Source: Spirochaetaceae bacterium (GTDB taxonomy: Bacteria; Spirochaetota; Spirochaetia; DSM-27196; Salinispiraceae). Taken from it: a stretch of 7,572 bases of DNA. The stretch spans positions 1 to 7,572 of the forward strand of contig SKVS01000183.1 of the NCBI GenBank assembly GCA_007129335.1. The letters run 5' to 3'. Made by a program: the position numbers and the translations under genes. The notes beneath the pieces were generated by a model. It saw only the letters and a list, made by a program, of their open reading frames with translations. It had not been told where the DNA came from and made no database searches. This document shows positions 1-6,479 of the stretch, one piece after another; position 1 is the stretch's first letter; every line of letters begins with the position of its first letter.

Positions 1-1
1 A

Positions 2-499
2 CTGGAGCTGATACAGGACGGAGATACCATTTACCTGGACTCCGGCTCCACCATAGCCAACCTTGCCCAATTGATCATGAATCGGTCATTGAGGATTATT
101 ACTAACAGCCTCCAGGTAATGAACCTCTTGGCCGATTCTCCTGAGCTTGGACTCATTGCGGTTGGGGGAAACTACCGTTTGGAAGCAGGCTCATTCATTG
201 GGCCGGTTGCCATTGAATCGATCCGCCGCTTTCAGTTTGATCTGGCTTTCCTGGGATCAACGGCATTTTCTGACAGAGGCCAGTTTTTTTCCCAGAACCT
301 TATTGAAAGTCAGGTAAAGGAAGCGGTCATTAGCCATGCCCGGCGAAGAATTGTCATGGCCGACAGCTCCAAATACGGCGCTGCAGCATTTTCAGTATTT
401 GCCCGACCAGGGGATATTGACATTTTGGTTACAGACAAAGGATTCCCCGATTCGGGAAAATTCAAGTCCCTGGGCATTGAGGTAATTCTGGCAGACTGA
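2..499 (+). CDS. DeoR/GlpR-family transcriptional regulator, C-terminal effector domain (5' partial)
   Basis: The frame is open from base 2 to a TGA at 497-499 and begins mid-protein, so the N-terminal DeoR helix-turn-helix lies outside the window. The visible 165 residues form the DeoR C-terminal sensor domain (DeoRC, ISOCOT/sugar-phosphate isomerase-like fold). Family landmarks appear in order: IQDGDTIYLDSGST near the window start, ITNS, the GGNYR turn, FDLAFLGS, the ESQVKEAVI helix, MADSSKYG and a final DILVTDKG. In this family the domain binds a phosphorylated sugar or polyol intermediate and controls DNA binding, usually as a repressor of a nearby sugar or polyol catabolic operon. The target genes, if adjacent, must be upstream of the window, because downstream it runs tail-to-tail into an unrelated chemoreceptor. 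It is not of the LsrR/SorC type that binds phospho-AI-2, so I do not link it to luxS. Family assignment is firm; the ligand is unknown. Confidence 0.92.
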   Translation: MELIQDGDTIYLDSGSTIANLAQLIMNRSLRIITNSLQVMNLLADSPELGLIAVGGNYRLEAGSFIGPVAIESIRRFQFDLAFLGSTAFSDRGQFFSQNLIESQVKEAVISHARRRIVMADSSKYGAAAFSVFARPGDIDILVTDKGFPDSGKFKSLGIEVILAD

Positions 500-511
500 T
501 TCCAGAGCCGA

Positions 512-2692
512 CTAAACCTTGAACTTATCAAACTTTCCTTTTAACTCATTCACTATAGCGCTTAAATCGGATGACAAGCCCACAATCTCCTGCATGGATG
601 ACACTATCTCCGCCGAACCGCTTTTCGTTTCAGCAATCCCCGCGCTGACCAGATGAGAAATTTCCTTAACAATATCGCCATTTTCTTTCAGGGTATCGGA
701 TGACTGCTTTATAGCCCGGGAAAGTTCATGGATATTGCTGGTTACCTTGTTAATTTCTTCGGTGGCATCCAGAATTTGCTTTCCTCCAATGTTCAGCTCT
801 GCTAGGGATGATTCTATTTCTGAGAATGCATTCACCGTGGCACCCACCTCATTCTCTATCATTCCAAAAGCTTGAGAAGACTGATCCAGGTCCTTATGAG
901 TTTCGTCTACCGAGGCAGTTATATCCTTAATGAGGCGGGAAATGGAACTTGCAGACTTAGAAGCAGAATCAGCAAGCTTGCGAATTTCTTCAGCAACGAC
1001 GGCAAAGCCTCGGCCATACTCTCCCGCATGAGCAGCCTCAATGGCAGCATTCATGGATAAGAGATTGGTCTGGGCAGAAATGGTGTTAATGGTTGTTGCC
1101 ATTTCCTGAATTTGTTGAATGTATTGTACAACCACCTTAAATTTTTCATTGGTTGCAGTTATCCTGTCCCTGCCCATGGTCGAAACCTCGTTCAGTTTCC
1201 GGGTGGATTCCCGCTTGGTTCTGGCTACAGCATCCACATTATGTAAGGAGGCGAGCATTTGGGTTATGGCAGCACTGGACTCTTCCACCATTGCTGCTTG
1301 ACTGGATATTTCATTATCGATAGAAGCTATCGCCGCAGATGTAGAATCAATAACATCGGAGTTGGATTTTACACTCATATCCAGGTTTTCTGTCTGGCTG
1401 AGAATGGAGTCGATATTTGCACTAATTTCTTCAATAGCCGCTGAGGTTTGTTCAATTGCAGCCGAAATATTCAGTTTTATTGTATCAGTATTGTTAACCG
1501 ACTCTTTCACCAGAGAAATTAACTCACGGAGTTTTAGGACAAAGGTATTAAAGGACTGCGCTACTATCCCGATCTCATTTTTCGCTCGAATAGATACCTG
1601 CTTGGTCAGATCCCCTTCACCCGAAGAAATCTCCTGAAAGGTTCTACCCAATGTATTCAAGGGATTCATGGAAAAATGGGTAATACCGTAAGAGATCAAA
1701 CCTATAATCAGAGCCAGTACCATAACCGCCAAGAAAAGGGTATTTCTGAGTCCTGCAGTTTGTTGATTTACCAGGTTGGTAAAAGGAATTGAAAAACCCA
1801 AATACCAGGTTTGATTCTCAATAGAAAGGGGATGAAAAAGTACAAGAGACTCAATTCCTGTGGCTATCGAAACATTGGTGAACTCCAGTCGTCCGTCCAT
1901 TTGACGAATTTGTTCAAGCCATTCACTGGATTCCAGATCCTGGGAATGTATATCAATAGTGCTTATATTTACACCAATGAGGTCCGACCTGGGGTGGGCA
2001 ATGAAATTACCCTCCTCATCCAGAATCATAGCATAACCCTGATCGAAAGGGGTTATCGAACCTACAAAGCTTACTATGGAATCCAGAGAAAGATCAAAAC
2101 CCAGAACAATGTCCCGTTCAATAGGCTCTGTTATGGATACCATAGAGACTACCTGACCAGAGGAGAATTCATAGTCGTATACATCGGTTACAAAGGTCCG
2201 TTGGGTACGAAAGGGACCCGTATACCAATCACCATCGTATCCCTCGCTGGGCTGATCAAATACCCCATCAGCAAACAGGGGGTTGAACTCACCTAGAGCA
2301 TTTCCCAGCTCGGTATTGACAAACAGAGAATTGTTGCCGTCGAAGGCCTGTCCAGGACTCATAATCCAAACTGCTGCTATATCCGGTTGGTTTTCATCAA
2401 AATAGGATTTGAAACTAGAGATAAAATATTGGCGTACCAAAGCTGGCTGATCTTCCAGGAACAGGGTTCTCCGGTTTGCTACCTGCTGAGCCAGAAGACC
2501 AAGATCCCTGATATAACCGTCAAAAAATTGCTCTACCTGGGAGGAGCTGCCGGCAATCGTCTGTCGTGGCTGGGTTCGGATTGACAAAAAGGATTGCTGC
2601 CGGGAAATAGTAACCAGCAGCATTCCAAAAACAAACAAAATAACAAAGACTGCAGAAATGAGGGTCAGGGACAACTTGTTCTTTATTTTCAT
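512..2692 (-). CDS. Methyl-accepting chemotaxis protein with periplasmic dCache sensor
   Basis: A 726-residue transmembrane chemoreceptor. Residues 1-7 are basic and are followed by membrane segment 1 (about 8-30). A periplasmic region of roughly 285 residues looks like a dCache_1 sensor: a DWYTGP turn at 155-160, a TDVYDY strand at 169-174, and the second-lobe motif [12 protein letters not shown] at 223-234. Membrane segment 2 is about 318-338, then HAMP (about 339-392; NPLNTLG, EGDLT, NEIG). The cytoplasmic coiled-coil signalling domain runs to the C-terminus, with the highly conserved hairpin tip at about 535-575 ([17 protein letters not shown], then [15 protein letters not shown]) that contacts CheA and CheW. 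In the Cache pocket the amino-acid-binding arginine two residues before the WY pair is a glycine (G154), so it is probably not a canonical amino-acid receptor. There is no C-terminal CheR/CheB-binding pentapeptide. The ATG at 2692 has an AAGG about 10 bases upstream. It may be read from the genes upstream or from its own promoter in the 79-base gap. Ligand unknown. Confidence 0.95.
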   Translation of the reverse strand: MKIKNKLSLTLISAVFVILFVFGMLLVTISRQQSFLSIRTQPRQTIAGSSSQVEQFFDGYIRDLGLLAQQVANRRTLFLEDQPALVRQYFISSFKSYFDENQPDIAAVWIMSPGQAFDGNNSLFVNTELGNALGEFNPLFADGVFDQPSEGYDGDWYTGPFRTQRTFVTDVYDYEFSSGQVVSMVSITEPIERDIVLGFDLSLDSIVSFVGSITPFDQGYAMILDEEGNFIAHPRSDLIGVNISTIDIHSQDLESSEWLEQIRQMDGRLEFTNVSIATGIESLVLFHPLSIENQTWYLGFSIPFTNLVNQQTAGLRNTLFLAVMVLALIIGLISYGITHFSMNPLNTLGRTFQEISSGEGDLTKQVSIRAKNEIGIVAQSFNTFVLKLRELISLVKESVNNTDTIKLNISAAIEQTSAAIEEISANIDSILSQTENLDMSVKSNSDVIDSTSAAIASIDNEISSQAAMVEESSAAITQMLASLHNVDAVARTKRESTRKLNEVSTMGRDRITATNEKFKVVVQYIQQIQEMATTINTISAQTNLLSMNAAIEAAHAGEYGRGFAVVAEEIRKLADSASKSASSISRLIKDITASVDETHKDLDQSSQAFGMIENEVGATVNAFSEIESSLAELNIGGKQILDATEEINKVTSNIHELSRAIKQSSDTLKENGDIVKEISHLVSAGIAETKSGSAEIVSSMQEIVGLSSDLSAIVNELKGKFDKFKV

Positions 2693-2752
2693 GATCTATC
2701 TACCTTCTATTCTTGAATGATAATCGGTAAACCCCTCCACCGTACAGGGCAG

Positions 2753-2773
2753 AACATGAAATTCAGACATGTT
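2753..2773. repeat. Inverted repeat just after the aldehyde dehydrogenase stop
   Basis: AACATG (2753-2758) and CATGTT (2768-2773) are perfect 6-base inverted arms separated by 9 bases, overlapping the stop codon of the aldehyde dehydrogenase and lying about 60-80 bases upstream of the chemoreceptor ATG. No T-run follows on the minus strand, so it is not a convincing intrinsic terminator. An operator-like site for the chemoreceptor gene is possible. A 6-base palindrome can also occur by chance. The rest of this 79-base gap holds only the chemoreceptor ribosome binding site and no clear -35/-10 pair. Confidence 0.25.
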
Positions 2774-4175
2774 AACTGAGAATCTTCCGTATGACCTTCA
2801 GGGAGGGGGCTTTGCCTGGATATGCCATCTTCATTTCCATAATTCGGGACTGTTTCAGCATACCCTTCCAGTGGGTAAAGGCATCGAAACTTGCTCGACC
2901 GTGATATTCACCCATTCCGCTGGGACCTACCCCCCCAAAAGGCAGAGAACTGGAAGCAACGTGCATGACCACATTGTTAATACATCCCCCTCCTGCGGGA
3001 ATTTCACGAATGAAGCGCTTTTCATTTCGTCTGGAGGTGGTAAACAAATAGGCTGCCAAGGGTTTTGGTTTATCCAGAACAATATCGAAAGCCCGGTCCA
3101 GGGAATCAACCGGGAGAATTGGAAGGAGAGGACCGAATATTTCATCGGCCATGACCGGATGGTCAAGGTCCACGGGATAGAAAACAGTGGGGGCAATTCG
3201 GCATTGCTCCTGGTTTTTCTGCCCACCGATAACCGGTTGGGTTCCTTCCAGGAGTCCGGAGAGCCGCATAAAATGCCGATCATTAATAATTTTGGTATAA
3301 TGAGGACTCTCCATGGGGGATTCTCCGTAAAATTCTCCCAGGTATTTCTCCAGAAGTTCAACAAACCGGTCAGCCCGCTCTCTCCCAACAACCAATACAT
3401 AATCCGGGGCAACACAGGTTTGACCACAGTTCAGAAACTTTCCCCATACAATTTTCCGGGCGGTGTAATCCAGGTCTGCTGTATCATCCACAATGACCGG
3501 ACTCTTGCCGCCCAGCTCCAGGGTAAGGGGGGTTAAATGCTTTGCAGCTTTCTCCATGACAATTTTGCCCACCGGAACCGATCCGGTGAAAAAGATTTTA
3601 TCCCACTGCTGTTCCAGCAAGAAGGTAGACACTTCAGCGTCTCCCTGGACCATGGCTACCGCCTCGGGTTCGAACCATTGGTCAATCATTTCCTGCATGA
3701 CCCCGGCAGTAGCAGGAGCAAGTTCGGAAGGCTTCAGGACCGCGGTATTCCCCCCGGCCAATGCTCCCACCAGAGGAGACAGCATGAGCTGAATAGGGTA
3801 ATTCCACGGGGCAATAATAAGGCTGACCCCATAGGGTTCGGGGTACATACGGCTTGCACCGGGAAGGTTATGCAAATCGGTAGTATACTTTTTTGGCTTC
3901 ATCCAACGGGGAAGGTTTTTTATGGCATGACGAATTTCCTTGTATACCAAACCGATCTCCGTTGTGTAGGCTTCGAAGGAGTTCTTGTTCAAATCCTTAC
4001 CGACCGCTTCTACGAGTTTTGGTTCGAACTGGGTTATAGCCTGATGAAGGGCTTTTAAATTTGCCCTGCGGACTTCCAGGGGATGGGTTACCCCGCTACG
4101 ATAGTAGGTCTTTTGCTTTGCAAGAATATCCAGGATATGACTGGTATGGGTGTTAGAAAGAGTAATCGTTTTCAT
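2772..4175 (-). CDS. NAD(P)-dependent aldehyde dehydrogenase, class 3-like (fatty/aromatic aldehyde type)
   Basis: A 467-residue, full-length, probably cytosolic enzyme of the ALDH superfamily that oxidises aldehydes to carboxylic acids. Catalytic landmarks are intact: Asn125 in APWNYP, the cofactor lysine in LKPSE (148), the Rossmann turn FFTGSVPVGK (195-204), the general base Glu220 in LELGGK, the nucleophile Cys254 in NCGQTC, and EIFGP at 345-349. The short N-terminus starting directly with the LAKQKTYYRSG helix, the conserved PWNYP, CVAPDYVLV and PFGGVGPSGMGEYHG signatures, and the 460-470 residue length all match the ALDH3 group, which favours medium and long-chain aliphatic or aromatic aldehydes. 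The exact substrate cannot be read from sequence. It follows the protease gene by 33 bases on the same strand. There is no Shine-Dalgarno before the ATG at 4175; a -10-like box sits 6 bases upstream instead. No in-frame ATG replaces it until residue 92, so the start is kept. Confidence 0.95.
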   Translation of the reverse strand: MKTITLSNTHTSHILDILAKQKTYYRSGVTHPLEVRRANLKALHQAITQFEPKLVEAVGKDLNKNSFEAYTTEIGLVYKEIRHAIKNLPRWMKPKKYTTDLHNLPGASRMYPEPYGVSLIIAPWNYPIQLMLSPLVGALAGGNTAVLKPSELAPATAGVMQEMIDQWFEPEAVAMVQGDAEVSTFLLEQQWDKIFFTGSVPVGKIVMEKAAKHLTPLTLELGGKSPVIVDDTADLDYTARKIVWGKFLNCGQTCVAPDYVLVVGRERADRFVELLEKYLGEFYGESPMESPHYTKIINDRHFMRLSGLLEGTQPVIGGQKNQEQCRIAPTVFYPVDLDHPVMADEIFGPLLPILPVDSLDRAFDIVLDKPKPLAAYLFTTSRRNEKRFIREIPAGGGCINNVVMHVASSSLPFGGVGPSGMGEYHGRASFDAFTHWKGMLKQSRIMEMKMAYPGKAPSLKVIRKILS

Positions 4176-4181
4176 GTTTTC

Positions 4182-4211
4182 AATATACTGAAAGGATTTC
4201 CCCTGAGTCTA
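4182..4211 (-). promoter_or_regulatory. Candidate promoter for the aldehyde dehydrogenase, possibly leaderless
   Basis: Reading the minus strand, TAGACT (4211-4206) resembles a -35 (4 of 6 to TTGACA) and TATATT (4187-4182) a -10 (5 of 6 to TATAAT), with an 18-base spacer. Only six bases (GAAAAC) separate the -10 from the ATG at 4175, so transcription would start at or next to the start codon. The absence of any GGAG-like site fits this. The -10 also sits in a short inverted repeat (TTTCA, 6 bases, TGAAA; 4178-4193). Suggestive only, because such hexamers are common in AT-rich gaps. Confidence 0.3.
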
Positions 4212-5171
4212 CGGGATTATGGGAAAACCATACTCACCAGATTGAGAAGTATCGGTTTGCTCTGGATCTTCGGACTCCTGAGACAGTATTTCCTGAATGT
4301 ATTGGGCCTGACTCTTCCAGCGGGGTTCGGGCATGGTTGCAGTAGCCCGATTAACCATATCCAATCCCCAAAGAAACAAGGGACCCATTACAAGGAGCAT
4401 GATAAAATACGACCAGCCAGTGGCTCCGGCAGGCAGAGCTTCGGTAGTTTCAGGACTGACCATACCTGTGCTTACTGCTCCAAGTCGTACCAGGGCTAAC
4501 ACGGTGGCATTATTGACAAAATGGCCGAGCATAGGCACCCAGATTGAACCTGTTTTCATGTACATCCACCCAAGCAGTACTCCGGTGAAAAAACTCGGCA
4601 CTCCTTGCCAGGGATTCAGATGCATGAATGAAAACAGAAAGCTCGACCAAAAAATTGCCCAACGGGCAGTTCCTTCATTCCGCATTTCCCGGGCCATTAT
4701 TCCCCGGCATAACAACTCTTCTGACACCGACGCAAAAAATCCAACGTAAAACAAGGATACATACCAGGGCTGATTCAAGATAATTTCGGCCATAACTGTT
4801 TGGAAAGTATCTGAAACAGGAAAAAAATGAATAACAATGCTGGCAATGAGGGATGAAAGAAATATCCAGCTGCTAAAAACCAGAATAAGGCCTAGTACAA
4901 GTTTTCCGGGCAAACGGGGGCCGGAGAAAATATCCCGCAAACCTATGCCGAACCATACCAGACCCAGGTAAATTACAAGGCTCAAAGGTCCCAGATTCAC
5001 AAGGAACTTAACAAAAGGCAGCCCCTGCACAGCAATTTCCGAACCGCTTTCTGCGTAGTTAGCAACCAATTTCAGAATGAATGATGCCAGGGTCTGGAAT
5101 AATAACAGAGCAAATACCAACCCCACAGAAAGAAACAGAACCCTTAGCTTCCGGGATTTACCAAACTCCAT
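4209..5171 (-). CDS. CPBP-family intramembrane metalloprotease (CAAX/Abi type)
   Basis: A 320-residue polytopic membrane protein. It has hydrophobic segments near 9-35, 52-75, 90-118, 135-150, 170-186, 192-215 and 252-272, and a hydrophilic tail of about 50 residues from 275 that ends GEYGFPIIP. The three CPBP (Abi, Rce1-like) catalytic motifs are all present and correctly ordered: EELLCR (Glu151, Glu152, Arg156), FSFMH (Phe180, His184) and HFVNN (His217, Asn221). They form the glutamate/histidine active site of these membrane-embedded proteases. Bacterial members process or degrade membrane-anchored peptides, cleave anti-sigma factors, or confer bacteriocin self-immunity; the substrate here is unknown and no bacteriocin or prenyl-protein gene is visible. 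It follows luxS by 39 bases. The ATG at 5171 is chosen because the reading frame requires it. It has GGAG at a 7-base spacing, but that site is a duplicated copy of a stronger one further upstream (5165-5195). Confidence 0.92.
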   Translation of the reverse strand: MEFGKSRKLRVLFLSVGLVFALLLFQTLASFILKLVANYAESGSEIAVQGLPFVKFLVNLGPLSLVIYLGLVWFGIGLRDIFSGPRLPGKLVLGLILVFSSWIFLSSLIASIVIHFFPVSDTFQTVMAEIILNQPWYVSLFYVGFFASVSEELLCRGIMAREMRNEGTARWAIFWSSFLFSFMHLNPWQGVPSFFTGVLLGWMYMKTGSIWVPMLGHFVNNATVLALVRLGAVSTGMVSPETTEALPAGATGWSYFIMLLVMGPLFLWGLDMVNRATATMPEPRWKSQAQYIQEILSQESEDPEQTDTSQSGEYGFPIIP

Positions 5172-5184
5172 AGAAATACTCCAT
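5158..5184 (-). CDS. Upstream ORF overlapping the CPBP protease start (8 codons)
   Basis: An ATG at 5184-5182 opens a short frame reading MEYFYGVW and ends in TAA at 5160-5158, 11-13 bases past the protease ATG in another frame. It has the best ribosome binding site of the region: AAGGAG at 5197-5192, 7 bases from its ATG. Its translation would compete with the protease start or feed it by termination-reinitiation. It arises from the 13-base duplication described at 5165-5195 and may simply be a by-product of it. Confidence 0.35.
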   Translation of the reverse strand: MEYFYGVW

Positions 5185-5195
5185 AGAAATACTCC
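5165..5195. repeat. 13-base tandem repeat carrying ribosome binding site and start codon
   Basis: The plus-strand unit ACTCCATAGAAAT occurs at 5165-5177 and 5178-5190, and a third partial copy (ACTCC) ends at 5195: 2.4 perfect copies. Read on the minus strand each unit supplies GGAG, a 7-base spacer and ATG, so the initiation signal of the protease gene is duplicated. Because 13 is not a multiple of three, the upstream ATG is out of frame with the protease. Perfect copies imply a recent slippage event, or a site that keeps changing. Confidence 0.9.
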
Positions 5196-5210
5196 TTCAG
5201 AAAAACCCGG

Positions 5211-5693
5211 TTAGTCTTGAGGATAGTTTACATTTTCAGGCTGGATTTTCTTCAGTACCTCATGAAGAAACTTCTTACTCTCCCAGCGAGCCATGGGGAG
5301 GTCGTGGTTCAGCCAGTTTCCGCAATCCCGGGCAGCTGCCCCGGGAATATCTTCAGAAAAATCGGCCATGAACCGGTACATTTCGGTAATTAAGGGCAGT
5401 ACATTTTCACTGGTAAGGTCTCCAGCCATAACCAGGTAGTTCCCGGTTCGGCACCCCATGGGTCCAAAGTATATGATTTTGTCTTTCCAGTTTGGATCAT
5501 TGCGCAGAAAGGTTGCACCTAAATGCTCAATGGTGTGCAGGGCAGCTATGTCCATAACCGGCTCCCGGTTTGGCTCTTTCATCCGAATGTCGAAAGTAGT
5601 CAGCACCTCTGAACCAACCCGGTCCTGTCGGCTGACATACACACCCCGCAAGAGGGTAAGATGGTTAATCATGAAACTGGGTATTTTGTTCAT
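5211..5693 (-). CDS. luxS: S-ribosylhomocysteine lyase (autoinducer-2 synthase)
   Basis: A 160-residue cytosolic metalloenzyme, the usual length for LuxS. It cleaves S-ribosylhomocysteine into homocysteine and 4,5-dihydroxy-2,3-pentanedione (DPD), which cyclises to AI-2. The metal ligands are visible as His53 and His57 in HTIEH (with Glu56, the catalytic base) and Cys124 in ARDCGN. The catalytic cysteine is Cys81 in FGPMGCRTG. The N-terminal substrate segment SFMINHLTL and the FDIRMKEPN motif are also intact. The ATG at 5693 is supported by AAGGAG at 5705-5700 with a 6-base spacer, the cleanest initiation site in the window. It lies 36 bases after the nucleosidase gene that makes its substrate, on the same strand, so the two probably form one transcription unit that recycles S-adenosylhomocysteine and produces AI-2. 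No terminator is seen before the following protease gene. Confidence 0.98.
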   Translation of the reverse strand: MNKIPSFMINHLTLLRGVYVSRQDRVGSEVLTTFDIRMKEPNREPVMDIAALHTIEHLGATFLRNDPNWKDKIIYFGPMGCRTGNYLVMAGDLTSENVLPLITEMYRFMADFSEDIPGAAARDCGNWLNHDLPMARWESKKFLHEVLKKIQPENVNYPQD

Positions 5694-5719
5694 GGATTGC
5701 TCCTTGTGGTAATATGATT

Positions 5720-5741
5720 TTTCAGTATTTCAGTATTTCAG
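5720..5741. repeat. 8-base tandem repeat across the nucleosidase stop codon
   Basis: The plus-strand unit TTTCAGTA is repeated perfectly from 5720 to 5741 (about 2.75 copies). It spans the last codons and the TGA stop (5732-5730) of the nucleosidase gene and runs into the 36-base gap before luxS. A one-unit change would alter the spacing to luxS and leave the nucleosidase tail nearly unchanged. No function is evident. Confidence 0.85.
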
Positions 5742-6440
5742 ATCCCGGACAACCGCCAGGACTGCCCTGGCCGAATTGACCGATGCCTTATGAAGGTTTT
5801 CGGTAAAATCTTTTGCCCCGGTGCTGTCTGCCCGGTCAGATACCGAACGGATAATAATAAACGGAACCCCCATTACATGGGAAGTATGGGCAATTGCAGC
5901 GCTCTCCATTTCCACAAGCAGACAGTCGGGAAAATCAACAAGAATATCCTTCAAAACTTCCGGATTGTTGATGAATTGATCCCCACTGGCAATGAGTCCC
6001 TGAACCACCTGACACTGGAGCAGTTTCTGAACCTCCGGACTATTCAGGGTGGACAAGGCGGTATGTACCAGGGTTGAATGGGAACTGAACATGACCGGTA
6101 GGCGGGGAATTTGACCCCGGTTGTACCCAAAGGCCCGAACATCCACATCGTGGTACACAAGCCTTTCCCCAATGACCACATCTCCAATTTCCAAAAGGGG
6201 ATCCAGAGCGCCTGCAGAACCGGTATTTACCAGGGCATCAACCCGGTATTCTCTGATCAGCAGGGTGGTGGCTATAGCCGCATTTACCTTGCCGATACCG
6301 CTTTGGGTAAGGGCACAGGCCTTGCCCCCAATGGTTCCTGAAAGTACCTTTACGGTGCCGAAATCCCTTTCCTGGAGGTTATCCATATTCTCTCGAATGA
6401 GGACCACCTCTTCATCCATTGCTCCGATTATTCCGATCAT
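5730..6440 (-). CDS. mtnN: 5'-methylthioadenosine/S-adenosylhomocysteine nucleosidase
   Basis: A 236-residue cytosolic enzyme (also called pfs) that hydrolyses S-adenosylhomocysteine to adenine and S-ribosylhomocysteine, and methylthioadenosine to adenine and methylthioribose. The length and the whole sequence fit the family: the opening IGIIGAMDEEV with the catalytic Glu11 (E. coli Glu12), the phosphorylase-fold NTGSAGAL (72-79), SGDQFI (152-157), VEMESAAIAH with the ribose-binding Met178 and Glu179, and SVSDRAD with catalytic Asp202 (E. coli Asp197). Its product is the substrate of luxS, whose gene begins 36 bases downstream. The ATG at 6440 has at best a short GGAA very close by, so initiation is weak or unusual. 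An upstream ATG at 6448 hits a stop after two codons. The stop codon lies in an 8-base tandem repeat. Confidence 0.97.
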   Translation of the reverse strand: MIGIIGAMDEEVVLIRENMDNLQERDFGTVKVLSGTIGGKACALTQSGIGKVNAAIATTLLIREYRVDALVNTGSAGALDPLLEIGDVVIGERLVYHDVDVRAFGYNRGQIPRLPVMFSSHSTLVHTALSTLNSPEVQKLLQCQVVQGLIASGDQFINNPEVLKDILVDFPDCLLVEMESAAIAHTSHVMGVPFIIIRSVSDRADSTGAKDFTENLHKASVNSARAVLAVVRDLKY

Positions 6441-6448
6441 TATTCCAT

Positions 6449-6476
6449 GATATACGATTGGGCGAAATTGTGCCAG
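6449..6476 (-). promoter_or_regulatory. Candidate promoter for mtnN-luxS
   Basis: On the minus strand CTGGCA (6476-6471) and TATATC (6454-6449) match the sigma-70 hexamers at four of six positions each, with a 16-base spacer, within the 62-base gap between the acetyltransferase stop and the mtnN ATG. Only 8 bases lie between the -10 and the ATG at 6440, so the transcript would have almost no leader. This would let mtnN-luxS be expressed apart from the upstream genes. The matches are mediocre. Confidence 0.28.
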
Positions 6477-6479
6477 GAT

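Noticed and set aside
447..462. TTCCC...GGGAA stem near the end of the DeoR-type gene
   Set aside because: Five pairs inside the coding region with no following T-run; a chance palindrome.
2..499. The regulator as an LsrR-like AI-2 repressor
   Set aside because: LsrR belongs to the SorC/DeoR-like sugar-binding family with a different C-terminal sequence. The motifs here (DSGST, TNS, GGNYR, DSSKYG) are those of GlpR/DeoR-type proteins, and the gene converges on the block instead of belonging to it.
1811..2296. Plus-strand frame of about 160 codons opposite the Cache region of the chemoreceptor
   Set aside because: Antisense to a conserved domain, with no start signal and an unprotein-like composition.
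2719..2728. Sigma-28-like -10 (ACCGATTA on the minus strand) upstream of the chemoreceptor
   Set aside because: Six of eight bases match the flagellar -10, but no TAAA-like -35 is found 14-16 bases upstream, so a FliA promoter cannot be supported.
2733..2750. CCCT...AGGG short stem in the gap after the aldehyde dehydrogenase, as a terminator
   Set aside because: Only about four pairs around a large loop, and just three T residues follow. Too weak for an intrinsic terminator.
2769..4058. Long plus-strand open frame opposite the aldehyde dehydrogenase, interrupted by a single stop near 3534
   Set aside because: It is exactly antisense to a well-conserved enzyme gene, lacks a Shine-Dalgarno, and its translation has no recognisable family. 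It is a shadow of codon bias in the real gene.
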